Source: Enoplolaimus lenunculus (taxonomy: Eukaryota; Nematoda; Enoplea; Enoplida; Thoracostomopsidae). Taken from it: a DNA stretch of 64,000 bases. The position numbers were made by a program, and so were the translations under genes. Positions 12,206 to 23,900 of the stretch are shown piece by piece; within the stretch, counting starts at the first letter, position 1, and each line of letters starts with the position of its first letter. Under the pieces are notes generated by a model. It had not been told where the DNA came from and ran no database searches. It worked only from the letters and a program-made list of their open reading frames with translations. The stretch lies in the NCBI GenBank assembly GCA_030248215.1, contig JASANG010003998.1:186001-250000 (forward strand), read 5' to 3'.

Positions 12206-14579
12206 ATGGTTTCAATATGTGGTTTAATTGTTTGGGTTCGAGCAACGACCACTGGCATTGTACCAAGAGCGCAATGCGCGCGTCTTTTGGTTGCTTTACT
12301 ACTATTTGCTTCAAACAGTTTCGCACAATCGTACTACGCTTCGCAGAAATTAGGCTTCATTTCCCCGTTTACTAGTGACATTATTGATCAGGTAAGCAAT
12401 ATTGAGCTGTAGGCATTGGGAGGCAGGATTGCTCCGCTGACAGGTGCCCAAGAAAATTACGCTCTTTCAATGATCGGATTTGAAAACCATTGCATATTTG
12501 AGCTTCTCAGCACATCCATTAATCATTACACGCCCAATTTAAAATTTTATGAAAAATTTTGAGTTTTTCAGGCCCCATTGCTCCCGTGTTTGTAACCTCT
12601 GTTACGTTCAACGTGAAACAGGTTGATACAGGAGGAAATGAGAAGCTCAAAGATGCTAAAATTTCTAACATCTGATCATTTTTGAGCAAACGCCGTATGG
12701 CGGGACATAACGGGAAAGAGCCAAACATTGTAGCCTGTTTTTAGGAACGTTTTGAACCAACTAATCAGTTTAATGCAAAATTACCAATCAATGCAAAATT
12801 TTACCTGCCACATTGCCACTATGAATGCTTTGCAACCGTTTCAACCACCATGTCGTTAAAGTATAACAGTCCGGCATAGTTAATCGCCCCAGCGCACACT
12901 TGAAGCATAGTGTGGCACTGAACTGTTTACTGCAATTTCGGCACAGCGATTTTCGCGTTCACGCAGTGGCCCATGTAAATGTGCTAAAAATATCAATTCA
13001 CAGAGTCAAAAATGAGCGGTCTTTTTGGTTATCCCCCAGCCCGTGTTTACACAAAAGCGGTCAGATTTTGTTGAAAATTTTTTGCATATTTGAGCTTCTC
13101 GTGGCCTCCCCTGATCATTCCGTGGCCAAATTTGCATTTTTGAAAACTCGATTTTTAAAGGTCCCAAGGTCTCCCCTTGGGACCAAAAAAGTTTTTGTCA
13201 AAAAAGTTTAACAAATTATATATCATACAATGCAGCTTGCGTAGCTGAGTTGAACGGTATTAAATTTTTTGCAATAGGACAATTGATTAACGAATTATGG
13301 TCAAATAACTGAATTGGCGCCGACCTAAATCGTTAGCAGCGCGCCAAATCAGTTATTTGACAATAACTTGTTAAGCAATCGTCTGATTACAAAAAATTAA
13401 CCCCATTGGACTCAGCGCTGCAAGCTGCACTGAATGATATATTCAAATTTTTTGACAAAAATTTTTTGGGCCCCAAGGTAAGAACGATGGGACCTTATAA
13501 ATTCGAATTTTTTAAAAATACGAATTTGACCATGGATGGAATGACTGATCAGGGGAGGCCATAAGAAGCTCAAATATGTAAAATTTTAAAAATCAGACCA
13601 TTTTTGGCAAGCGCGGGTTGGGGGGATTACCGAAAAGACCTAAAAGCAGTTGTTTTGTTGCAGAATTACTGTAACATTGATACGAGAGAAAACGAAAATG
13701 ATGATAGTGTTCCGTTCTGCGAAGAGCGAATCCGAAGCAGCCCGGAACCATGCGGATGGTGCAAATTTCCAAGTAGCTCATCAACGCCTCCTAAATGGCT
13801 GCCATCATGGTAAGTAATACAACGATTTTTATTTAATGATTGATATATTTTCAAAATGTTTGTTGCTTTAGTTTCGCTACGGTCGTTCTCAATTAAACAT
13901 CGTTTAGTCAGGTAAAGGCATTGAAGTTGCATTGTCATAATATTGAATAGTTGTTGACGATTTTAAAACTAATGTTTTACCCAATTTTCGTTGCTGGCCC
14001 TCAGGTGGGCGCAACCGAAATTCCGATTTCGGTAAGAATATCTGGTATTTTTTACTATCCGATTCTAGTTTTGCAAGTCCGGTATTTTTTTACCGGAATT
14101 TCCGGTATCTATACTCGATGTTAATCACTTCCAGTTTACGAACAAGACGCAATGGTAACCTTGGAAGGTCGTACAATTTTTTAAAACAATAGCATAACGG
14201 TTCAATTTCTGCAACAAAACGTTGCTTGTTAATAAGTGTGATGACAATTGTTGAAACCATCATCGTTAAATTGAACTAATAATGGATTCTTTGCTAACGG
14301 CTATTTTTCACTATCCGTTCTTGGTTCCGGCAGAAAGTCCAATATTTAGTTTTGCTTTCCGGTTCCTTTTACGGTTTTTGGATAAAATCAAAGTTTGTAT
14401 GTTTGCTTTGCAGGTGCAAATGTAAACCGGACGAAGAGTGCGTGTATTTTACGTCAGATCGCGTTCGTCTTTTACACAAATATGTTTGCAGTAAACGCGA
14501 AGAGCTTCGAACTAACGAAATACAACTTGAACCGTTAAAGATTCGGCCTAAAAGCGATTCGTCAGAAGTCGAACAGTGA
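12206..14579 (+). CDS. Secreted eight-cysteine peptide precursor, three exons
   Basis: Exons 12206-12391, 13664-13809 and 14414-14579 join in phase (0, then 2) to give 165 residues. Donors are GTAAGC and GTAAGT; acceptors are TTGTTGCAG and TTTGCAG. The ATG at 12206 (AATAATGG context) was chosen as the first in frame. The frame stays open upstream, so a longer N-terminus is possible. A hydrophobic stretch L27-F34 ending SNSFA suggests a signal peptide cut after A40. The mature part has cysteines at about 65, 81, 92, 95, 112, 114, 120 and 136 (motifs PCGWC and WCKC), then an acidic and basic tail without cysteine. I do not recognise the family. Eight cysteines behind a signal peptide suggest a small disulfide-bonded secreted protein. 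A poly(A) signal follows at 14659. The first intron holds two foldback elements. Confidence 0.7.
12455..12725. mobile_element. Degenerate foldback element in intron 1 of the eight-cysteine gene
   Basis: A decayed hairpin sharing TTTGAGCTTCTC on the left arm and GAAGCTCAAAGATG on the right arm with the better-preserved copy at 13018-13640. The arms are interrupted and diverged, so this is an older copy of the same family. Confidence 0.5.
13018..13640. mobile_element. 623-bp near-palindromic foldback element ending just before exon 2
   Basis: The left arm begins GGTCTTTTTGGTTATCCCCC and the right arm ends with its approximate complement (GGGGGGATTACCGAAAAGACC). The arms pair almost to the centre, where CAAATAACTGAATTGGCGCC faces GCGCGCCAAATCAGTTATTTG. 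No coding capacity. The right end lies only 23 bases before exon 2 of the eight-cysteine gene, so the element supplies most of the 3' intron sequence next to the acceptor. A partial copy sits at 23862-23994 in the ZP gene. Confidence 0.75.
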
Positions 14580-14658
14580 ATTCCACATAATCAGCAATAG
14601 GCACCTGATGGATACGTTTCATGCTTTAATCTTGTGTTTAAATCGTAAATCATTTGCG

Positions 14659-14664
14659 AATAAA
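14659..14664 (+). terminator. Poly(A) signal AATAAA
   Basis: Canonical hexamer 80 bases after the stop codon of the eight-cysteine gene, a typical distance for a short 3' untranslated region. Confidence 0.5.
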
Positions 14665-15163
14665 CATTATTGCGATCAATTTTATCGTAGCATCTTGGTT
14701 TAAAAATTTAAATGTATGTAGAACCTATTTTTGGTTGATGATATTGTTGTAACTTTTGAACCAAAAATTGATTCGTTCTACAATTTCGCATTTTTCTTGT
14801 GTTACATGTTCACGGTTAATGTGCACAATTTAAAGTTGAAAGTTTTGGCCTTTCGCTTGTCGAAAAAGCTTATGCCAACTAGCAATAGGTGCTGCACACA
14901 GTTGACAATACGAACCCTTCGCATAAGGTGGTGCGGGATGGGTAAAATTTGCAATATATAACAGCAAACGAATGCCGGTCAAAAATAAAAATGTATTTTA
15001 AACGCTTTTTCACTTTTTAATCAGCGTCTTTCAAAACTGTATTTTGTTTAGCGCAACAAACTAAAGAAAATCGCTTGTATAGCAAACCGGTATTTTGTAG
15101 TAAACCCCTTTTTACCGGTTGTCGTGACAGAAACTCTTAGCATTAATCAAAAAGCGTTTTATA

Positions 15164-16336
15164 CTAGAATGAAAAGTGCCCCGATGTGGCCATAGAAAAC
15201 GATATGTTTCGGGTAGTAAGATTTTTAGTTCAATACCGCTAGTATTACAATTTCCATGCATGCGTATAAAGTTTTAAAACTAGATTAATTTGATGCCAAT
15301 CAGCGTCCTCCCGAAACACGACACAACAATACTATAGAATTAATAAAAGTTAAATCATTGAGTTTAATTGACTGCGTAACGGAAACATATCCGCAACTTT
15401 CTCTGACAGCGGCCAAATAGACATGTGATCCACTGTTTAGAAATATTAAAACAAGAAATAAATACTAGAATATAAATGACGAATTATGGTTGATGTAAAA
15501 AATTTGATTACACACTCGTGACATTAGTTTCTTGCACTTAGTAAACTGAAGTTTCAAATATATGCAGAAAAATTTTGGGTTTTAAAGAGTGTATAAGTAG
15601 AAATTTAGCGTAAAATGCTGGTGACCCAATATTAAAAACGTGTTTGTTCGTCAATTGGCTCAATGTAAAGAATAGGAGCGGATCAGTATTATAAGCATAA
15701 TCCTAAGCCTAAGCATAACCGTTAGCATGAGCATATTCCTAAGCCTAAACCTAAGCGTAAGAATGAGCATAATCCTAAACCTAAGCCAAGCAAAAAATTA
15801 ATCTAAACCTTAAGCTTATTCTATTCTAGTCCCGCAGAAAAACGTTCCGCCCCTGATCTTTACATTGGCCGTCATTGGAATACAACGCAGATTTCGTCAG
15901 CAAAGTTGCAAATATTGTTTCGCTACGTACTCACTCAAATATTTTAATGTTTTAAAAGTTTAAAATCTGGGTACCGTTTAGCCAAGTATGGAGAGGGCAC
16001 TGTACGGTACAAAATTTATACAGCTCCAAAACTTGATGCGTTATCGTTTTCTATAGCCTCGTCGGGACACTTTACTATCTATTGTGACTTTTCTCCGAAA
16101 AAGTTGCGGATATGTTTCCGTTACGAAGTCAATCAAACTCAATGATTTAACTTTTATTAATTCTATAGTATTGTTGTGTCGTGTTTCGGGAGGACGCTGA
16201 TTGGCATCAAATTAATCTAGTTTTAAAACTTTATACGCATGCATGGAAATTGTAATACTAGCGGTATTGAACTAAAAATCTTACTACCCGAAACATATCG
16301 TTTTCTATGGCCACATCGGGGCACTTTTCATTCTAG
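15164..16336. mobile_element. 1.17-kb element with ~237-bp terminal inverted repeats
   Basis: The left arm 15164-15400 begins CTAGAATGAAAAGTGCCCCG and the right arm 16101-16336 is its near-perfect complement, ending CATTCTAG. The interior (15401-16100) has no transposase-like frame. It contains CCTAAGCCTAAG runs (complement of TTAGGC) and a second, diverged inner version of the terminal sequence around 15900-15960 and 16045-16085, as if related copies were nested. The flanks (ATA and TTA) do not settle the target-site length. Confidence 0.75.
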
Positions 16337-16339
16337 TTA

Positions 16340-17221
16340 CTAAGCTTTAGGAAGAAATTTGATGTAAATTTACCTTAAGTGCGAAAAAGTCAAATTTAAA
16401 GTCATATATACTCACGTTATAATTGTTTTAGAACTGTTAAGCTATATTTCCATGAAAATTAAAACTACATTTTCACAATCACAAAAGTCGCGCTTTCCTA
16501 TTTTCATTTTTATTTATTAGGTATCTCGCTCAATTTATAATGCTAATATATTCTAATTCATATAAATTGTTTGAATTCAAATAGAAAATCAATACAATTG
16601 ATAAGTACTTGCTCTAGTGAAAACTGATTTTAGGCTGCATAGTAGTGTAGAACCAAATGCAATTCCATCCCCAGTAAAAACTGCGAATCCGCAACTATAA
16701 GGTTTGCTTTGTAACTTATTCTTGTTTTCTCTTCGAAAACGAAAAACTAAGGCGGCCGGGCGTGGGCCTTAAAAATCTGGGCCGGTTCATACTATAATGA
16801 GAGCTCGCTGTGTGCGAGCGTCACGTTTTTGAAAGATACTGCTTGCTTTGGGAACCTTATTAAATTAATGGTGTTAATTTTGCACGTCAAAATTTCTTCA
16901 AATATTCTAAACCGAGTTTTGGACATTTCAGTGCTCAACTTGGTGCTACCAATAATACATCGAGCAGTAAATCAAAACTGATATCTGTACTTTACGCGTA
17001 AACTTAGAGCTTAATAGAAAATCTAGGTTTAGAAAAAAACCCACGCGAATGTAAAATCTAGGCACCTACTACGAATTAAATAAAAAGTGTCTCTCATACC
17101 ACTGGCGGATGCAGTGGGTGCCACTCCGGCCTGAACCACCACAACTTGAATCAAGAGAAAGGTTTTGCATTAAGATTCAGCATTAAATTAGCGTTCTACT
17201 TCGCTCTCGTCTTTTTTGCAG
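16340..17221. other. No gene recognised
   Basis: AT-rich stretch with no supported exon. Hydrophobic codons in frame just before 17222 could be part of the weak candidate gene that follows, but no ATG is present in that frame. Confidence 0.35.
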
Positions 17222-19041
17222 TATTATACGTTGAGCGACCGATCCTTTTGAAATTCCTGCATCCACCACGGCGTCACACAGATCTCGACGAGCCGAGTTC
17301 AACGGTACTATTTTCATATTTGCATGGCTAACGATTCAAGAGATGACCGAAAAAATTATTAAAACACGCACAGATTTATAAAGAGTCTCTATCATTCACA
17401 TATTCGCAAAATATAAGCTTTACTAATGTTATTCGTTGCACAAATTTGGAGGTTTGTATGTTTTATATAATAAAATGTTAAACTTTAAGGGACCACCACT
17501 TTGAATGAAAAGTTTTGCAGCCATAAGGTTCTAGCTCGTAAATAAACAGATTTCGACAACTTGAGGTTACGTTTACGTTTTCAAAAACGCGCCTTGGCAA
17601 AAAAATACACATAAAAAACTAGCTATGTTACTAATTTGTAATCATATATAAGCTAATGTTTTTCGTAAATTGTCCACTTAACATGTTTCGCATATATACG
17701 TACTAAACAATAGTATTTTCGTTAAATAAATAGCTTAACGTATATGGTTGAGATAACTTATGTAGCACATAAAAAATTGGATTGTTACAATCTACGATTC
17801 TGTAGAACACCTTGCGACAAGATTTGAATCCAAATACGAAGGCGAAACTTTGTGCTTCCGATTCTTATGAAAACGTTTACGTTTAATACTTCGACAATTT
17901 TTTCTTTAAATATAGCGCATGAACACCGGTTGCCATGATCTTGAATGACATACGTTTGTATATAAATACCACCAAAACAGAATAGTAGAAATAATAGACT
18001 TTTGATAGAAACATGAGAGACGTTAACACTTTTGGAAGAAACATATAATAGTGACACTACCGTGTCCCTATGATTTTGAAGACCACGAAGGTGAGTATTT
18101 AGAAAAAGTAGTGAATCATGCTGAGATAGGCTAAAAATGATTCTTTTGTTGCAACAGATAATGATCTGAATGCGTTATAAATAATATATTTTAAGAAAAT
18201 TTATGCCGGAAACAGAAACGAAGAAGCTAATTCAGCGTTCGAAATCAGTTTATACAACAGGAATCTAGCTTTTCACTATTTTATTAGAGAGTAGAGACGT
18301 TCACATTTTGTTGTGTTACCCGCTATTTAATAGGTCGTAAACTTTTATGCTGACGTCGAATCAACATGGAACAAAACGTGTTATGGGCTGCCCAAGTTAT
18401 AACGTGAACCCTGCATGACAGGACTAGTTTGTTTTGCATTTTACTGAGTACTAAACAAAAATTGTAGGCTTTGAAAGCAGTTTCAAGTAAAGAAATTTCG
18501 AATTTCGAGCGAAACCTACATATCGCATTAATGTTTCTTGCAGCTCAAACTTACAGCTGCAAGTTTTGTTCGAAAATTCGTTCGGAGAACTTGCAGCTGT
18601 ATATTGTTCATGATGGATATACACCAGAAATTAACTCTTATATATAAATAGCCTTATACGTATATTAATTAATTCATCATCATTGGCGGAACTGGTTTGT
18701 AGGTTTTACATGATATAATGCCGTCGTCTGCAAATTATTTATATTAATTCATGTCTAGATACAGATTGAAAACGTTCCCGTGCAAACGCTTGCAGCTGCG
18801 ACTAACTTTGGGCATTAATAAAGCCAGTTTCATAATCACCCTATTTCTTGCGTTGTACAGTAGGTGCTTAGAACTTAGTCGAGTTTTATACATTGTGCAG
18901 TGTAGCAAAAATGATAATGGAACTACATGTACAGGTGTCAATCTCTGTCCTCGGTCATGTACACGCTACATAACCAGAGCAGAAATAGTGAAAGTATATA
19001 CGGCTATTAAGCGCAAATCTAAAACAAAAGTGTCGAACTAA
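17222..19041 (+). CDS. Candidate 3' part of a small cysteine-rich peptide gene
   Basis: Two possible exons, 17222-17304 (acceptor TTTTTTGCAG, donor GTACTA) and 18901-19041 (acceptor TTGTGCAG), join in phase 0. The last exon encodes 46 residues with four cysteines (C-x8-C-x6-C-x3-C, including LCPRSC) and a lysine-rich tail, then a TAA and a nearby AATAAA. No first exon with a start codon was found, and the second candidate exon overlaps the dispersed-repeat neighbourhood at 18440-18800. The acceptor, phase match and cysteine pattern are the only support. It may be chance. Confidence 0.22.
18440..18800. repeat. Diverged copy of the 6855-7215 dispersed repeat
   Basis: Shares the core TTCGAAAATTCGTTCGGAGA and flanking pieces (TTTCTTGCAGCT, TTCATGTCTAGA, GCTTGCAGCTGC) with the left copy, but has a single core unit. 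Immediately left, at 18345-18415, is a terminal piece of another element ending in GTTATAACGTGAACCC. Confidence 0.5.
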
Positions 19042-19489
19042 TAATAAACAGTTGCTTTGTACAATCGTTGACCGTAACTTTTACATCACAACTTGAATGT
19101 GTTGTTTTAATTTTTCTCTTAATATATTTTCAAAATGTTTAATGATACGATATCAATTCCAAGGCATTTGAATTTATGTAAAACGAGACTATTCCGCAAG
19201 AATATAACGAACAAGCGTAAAACCACAGAACTGTAACTGACTTTCTTTAATGGTTGGCTGGTTGGCATTTTATTAAGCTGCTGCATTCGCTGAATATTGG
19301 CTTTCACACAAACCAACATAACAATCTGACACAGCGATCGAGGTAGACGAAAGTTCAGAGTGCTCGAGCCCCAGTTTTAAGCGCCACTCCAACTAAACCA
19401 AAAATATTAATTTCAATTGATGTATCAAAAGAAGACCCATGTTACTATAACGGCCGTCCCAATTTCCCGGGACACAAATATCCCACGTA

Positions 19490-19994
19490 GGATATATACA
19501 TATATATACAAACATATAGATATATATATTTATATATATCTATATGTATATTTGTCCCAACAGTCCCATCTGTCCCAACTGTCCCAACAGTCTCATCTGT
19601 CCCAACTGTCCCATCTGTCCCATCTGTCCCAACTGTCCCATCTCTCCCAGCTGTCCCAACTGTTCCATCTGTGTCAACTGTCCCATCTGTCCCATCTGTC
19701 CCAACTGTCCCAACAGTCCCATCTGTCCCAATTGTCCCATTTGTCCCTTCTGTCCCATTTGTCCCAACTGTCCCATCTGTCCCAACTGTCCCATCTGTCC
19801 CAACTGTCCCATCTGTCCCAAGTGTTCCATCTATCCCATCTGTCCAACTGTCCCAACTGTCCCACTGCTGTCCCATCTGTCCCATCTGTCCCGCTGTCGT
19901 ATCTGTCCCATCTGTCCCATCTGTCCAAACTGTCCCATCTGTCCCATCTGTCCAACTGTCTCATCTGTCCCAACTGTCCCGCTGTCCCAATTAG
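19490..19994. repeat. TA-rich microsatellite plus 9-bp CTGTCCCA(A/T) minisatellite
   Basis: 19490-19552 is a TATATACA-type microsatellite. From about 19557 to 19994 runs a near-continuous array of the 9-bp unit CTGTCCCAA/CTGTCCCAT, roughly 48 copies. Because the unit is a multiple of three and rarely makes stop codons, long frames are open on both strands in several registers. They encode monotonous repeats and are not called as genes. Confidence 0.9.
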
Positions 19995-20959
19995 AATAAA
20001 AAACAATCTTCAAAACTGGCTTCCAATAGAATTTTACAAGGTACGTGCGAAATTGACAGTTTCCCCGAAAGGAACAAGTGAAGCAAATGATTTCTAAAGA
20101 TTGAGCTCTCATGAGGTGAAATCATGGAGCTTTGACCAAAACATTTTTAGAGGAGCCAAGCTTTCCAGGTTCGCTTGGCTTCTACTAGTCTCTACAAAAT
20201 ATATGGCCTGAACGAGTGTGTTGCACTAAGTTTCCTCTGTTACGTTATGAGTTTGACACGACCGAAGTCATGTTTAAATACGTTATACGTCAATCAAAAC
20301 ATTTTGATAAATATTAACTTTTAACCTTATATTGTCCCAACCTGTGCATCCTTGACAATCAACTTGACATTTAATCGTTTTAATTGACCAGCAAGTGTAT
20401 AGATCACATATACGAAGTTGAACAAGCTCTTAACCTGGTAGTATTTGAGAATGTAATTTTTTGTTTATTATTATAAATTCTGTTTTCGAGAATAAAAAAA
20501 TGTTTTAACCGCGTTCTGCCATCATTTGTAATCAATGTTGGCAGCTGTATCAAATTTATTAACTTATTGTTAACAACATTAAAATCATTAATATTCTTAG
20601 ATATGAAATTAGCTTTGCGCATTGATGAAAATATGATTAATAGCGAGCCGTTTGTCACGCAGTTTCAACTGAACTTTTGCCACAGCACCCGGCACCGGAC
20701 GCTGGCGAAGGACCTGTTCTTTTTTCATTTGCTTTACGCTTAGGCTTAGGATTCTGTATATACTGCTTTTACGGCCGTGTTTTCTACATTGGATCGAATA
20801 AAGAACATTTAAATCGGTGTGTTTAAGCATTCAATGCTTAATCTGCAAAAGCCACGGAAATAAGCGAATTATTGCGGAACGAATGTGGTCAATATAACGT
20901 TTGTTGCAATATTAATAGTTTCGTAAGCGTTATAGATTTAATTTACTAACATAACTAAA
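19995..20959. other. No gene recognised
   Basis: Region between the minisatellite and the first ZP exon. Presumably it includes the ZP promoter and 5' untranslated region, but no core promoter element could be assigned with confidence. Confidence 0.35.
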
Positions 20960-23900
20960 ATGCTTGTTCCAGAAAGTGTGTCGAATTTCGTTTTCACTGT
21001 ATTATTTTGGTTTAGTTTGGTAAGTTATGAACAAGATTTTTTGTTACCTCAGGTGAAATTCTTCCTTTTATAGGATAACACTCAGACTTGATGTTTAGAA
21101 AGCTTAAATTTACAGGGTTGAGTTTATTAAGATATCTGCAAAGTTAAAACCCATTCATTGCAAAAACCATGTTTGCCGATTGACAATTTTTTAACAAGAC
21201 AGCTGCAATTATGACAAATGTGGGGACAAAAACGGTGATCCATGCCTTTGTTGCAAAAACTGTAACATACCTGAGTGTAAGATTAAAATGCAAAAAATAA
21301 AGAACCAAAAAGATCGAGTAGTGTCAAATCTGCTGAAATAATTTAAAAAATATCAAAACCCAAGGCGTTTATTATGTTTCTTTTGCATAATCCAACTGAA
21401 AAATTCGAAAACACGAACAGCCAATCTGAACATTTACATAGTTAAAGATTTTGTTCAGCCTTCTATCGGCAGTTATTGAAAATTACAAATGTTACAGATT
21501 AAGTACTGTAGTTACCCGAATAAGAGCACGATACACCATCGCTGCTATAGCTACTGGATAATTATGGATTTTTTAGTCCAGCTCCAGTTATTTGGATCAC
21601 AAACCTTTACTTATGCCAACCATTATCCATGCATTATGTTCATTAGTTTGGAAACAAGATATTAATAGGTACGATGCTATGAATATAGGTAATACTGCAC
21701 TTTTGAGTAGCGAAACCATTCTGTACATATATAATTTAGTCCAGCAACCATCTTACGCAGTGTAAATTAGGTTAATTGGCGTTTTTATGCGCTAATTATA
21801 ATTTTGGAGTCTGTTTATTTACGGACTTTAATACTTTAATCAAAGAAGTAGGCGTCTATTGATTCAGACTCAATACAGGCCCTCGGGAAAATAGTGGATT
21901 CTTTTCCCCGCGTATTCTTAACCCTCTTCCTCCAAAAAAATCCACTAGCGGGTTTTAGTCCACAAGAAAAAATCCGCTAGTAGATTTCTATTCCCTATTA
22001 AAGCGGGGTATTTTGCTCAGGTCAATCGTTAAACCGGAGTATTTTGCTCAGGTCAATCCTTTTTAATTCCAAGATGAAACAGGCAAAATTTAACAAAAAC
22101 TTAAGTGCAACTACTGCAACTGCACAGCATCGAACAATTCTTCTCATATCTCGCGAAGTAATTTGTCACGGGCTTAAGTCACTTTGATTGTTGATGGAAT
22201 TGCGTCGTCATAGGAGTAGTAAAGTTTTTGAGACATAAAAGAAACACGATGAATAGAAATAAACAAGACTGCGAGACAGAGTTGTGTCCAACGACAGCTA
22301 GGTCCCGGTCGAACGACGGTCTAACAAGGGTCTGGAACTAAAGGACGTGATTAATTTTATAAGCCCCACTGGATTCGAAAAAAAATTTGTTGGGGTTTTG
22401 AATAAGGAAACATTACTCTTTAGTTTTTGCTCTCTTCGCTCGGGAATTTGTTCACTATATTATACATGATTTTACAATATAAGTACAAAAGAAAACGCCC
22501 AATTGATACCAAGCAAGCAAAGCGCAAATAAAATGAATAAGGACAATTTGCACGTAGAGTTTGTTTCACTATTCTGTATTTGTTTTGCTGACTCTGTTGC
22601 CAAGACGTATGGGTAATTTATTCAATTATAGTCCATTCTTCAGACACATTTAAACCGAAGTTTGGGATAGGCATTGATATAGTAGTGTCTCTGGTTTCTC
22701 ATTCGCTTCGCTCGCGATATTGAATTCATCCGGTTCATACATTGTAATCAATTTGATGTGTTTCACTATCATGGTTTCATTAGTAAATAGGGTGTGTTAA
22801 AAGAGTTTGAAAGGTTGGCGTCGGGACTAACTCGTATGATGGGAAGTTCAGTCTACCTGAGATTCAGATCTACCACTTAAGAATTGTTTTACTGCTGCTA
22901 ATGGGACCGTAGTTTGGTTTTAGTGACGGACCGGGCATATAACGAAGGGCACTTGGATTTCGCAAATTTGTATAAATTTTTAGCAAAAAACCTTCAAACT
23001 CTGCACGTACACTCAACTATGGATCCGCTAGTGGGTGTCTTTGACATTCTCAGTTCAAACGTTACAAGTTTGGGAAAGATTTTTAGTTAACTACGTGACG
23101 TTAGATACAAAAGCCAGATGCAAATGCGACACTCAAGGCGTTGCTAAAAGTTTAAAAATTTAAAGACTTAGGGTAATTGACTGAATGTTAATACTGAAGG
23201 TTCCGACAGGGCGTAATCGGTGTCGTTCAAGCTTCGTTCAAAAACTAATAAAATAAATTGAAGATTCAATTTGAGTTGAACTAAACCCATAGTAAATGAT
23301 GGATAACACAAGGGAATATGACTAACTGCGTTGTAGTAAAAGTGCACTGTTGTTTTTTGATATATTTTGCCTGTTTAGCCTAGGATTACAAAGTATTCAC
23401 GTCTTAGCAATAATCTATCATAGGAAGAAAACCCGCTAGTAATTTTTTTGGCGGGAAAGGCGGGTAAATTTCCGCTTCCGGATATGTGTGAGAGAATCCG
23501 TGTTAAATAAATCATTTGGTACGTCGAACTGTTATGACTACACTCTCTTACTCGGGTCCCTACAATGAGTAGTGAACAATGTAAATGAGTTAAATTATGT
23601 TGAGTTTGTAGTTTAATTTTTTAGGAATTCGCTGGAGCAGGTCTGATTAACAATTCTATCAAAGGTTAGTGCTATTGCAAGTTGTAGCCGAAACCCGAAT
23701 TTGCCAATATCAATGTAAACCCTGTCCAGGGCAGAGGTTGCGCCTTGTGAGCAGCAGCTTTATTTCGGTCTCCAGACCTGTATACTGTTCACCGATGCCC
23801 TGATGAGCCCGTATTGTCAAATGTGTGTAGCACTTATCACCAGTGTGATATGCACCTTAAAAAAGAAAATTTTCGAAAATTCAAATTTGGCCGTGAAATG

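Noticed and set aside
19417-20112. Long frames on both strands, up to 226 codons
   Set aside because: They are translations of the 9-bp minisatellite in different registers. There are no splice sites, no varied composition and no domain.
23790-23830. Hammerhead ribozyme core (CTGATGAG)
   Set aside because: The second conserved part (CGAAA) and flanking helices are missing downstream.
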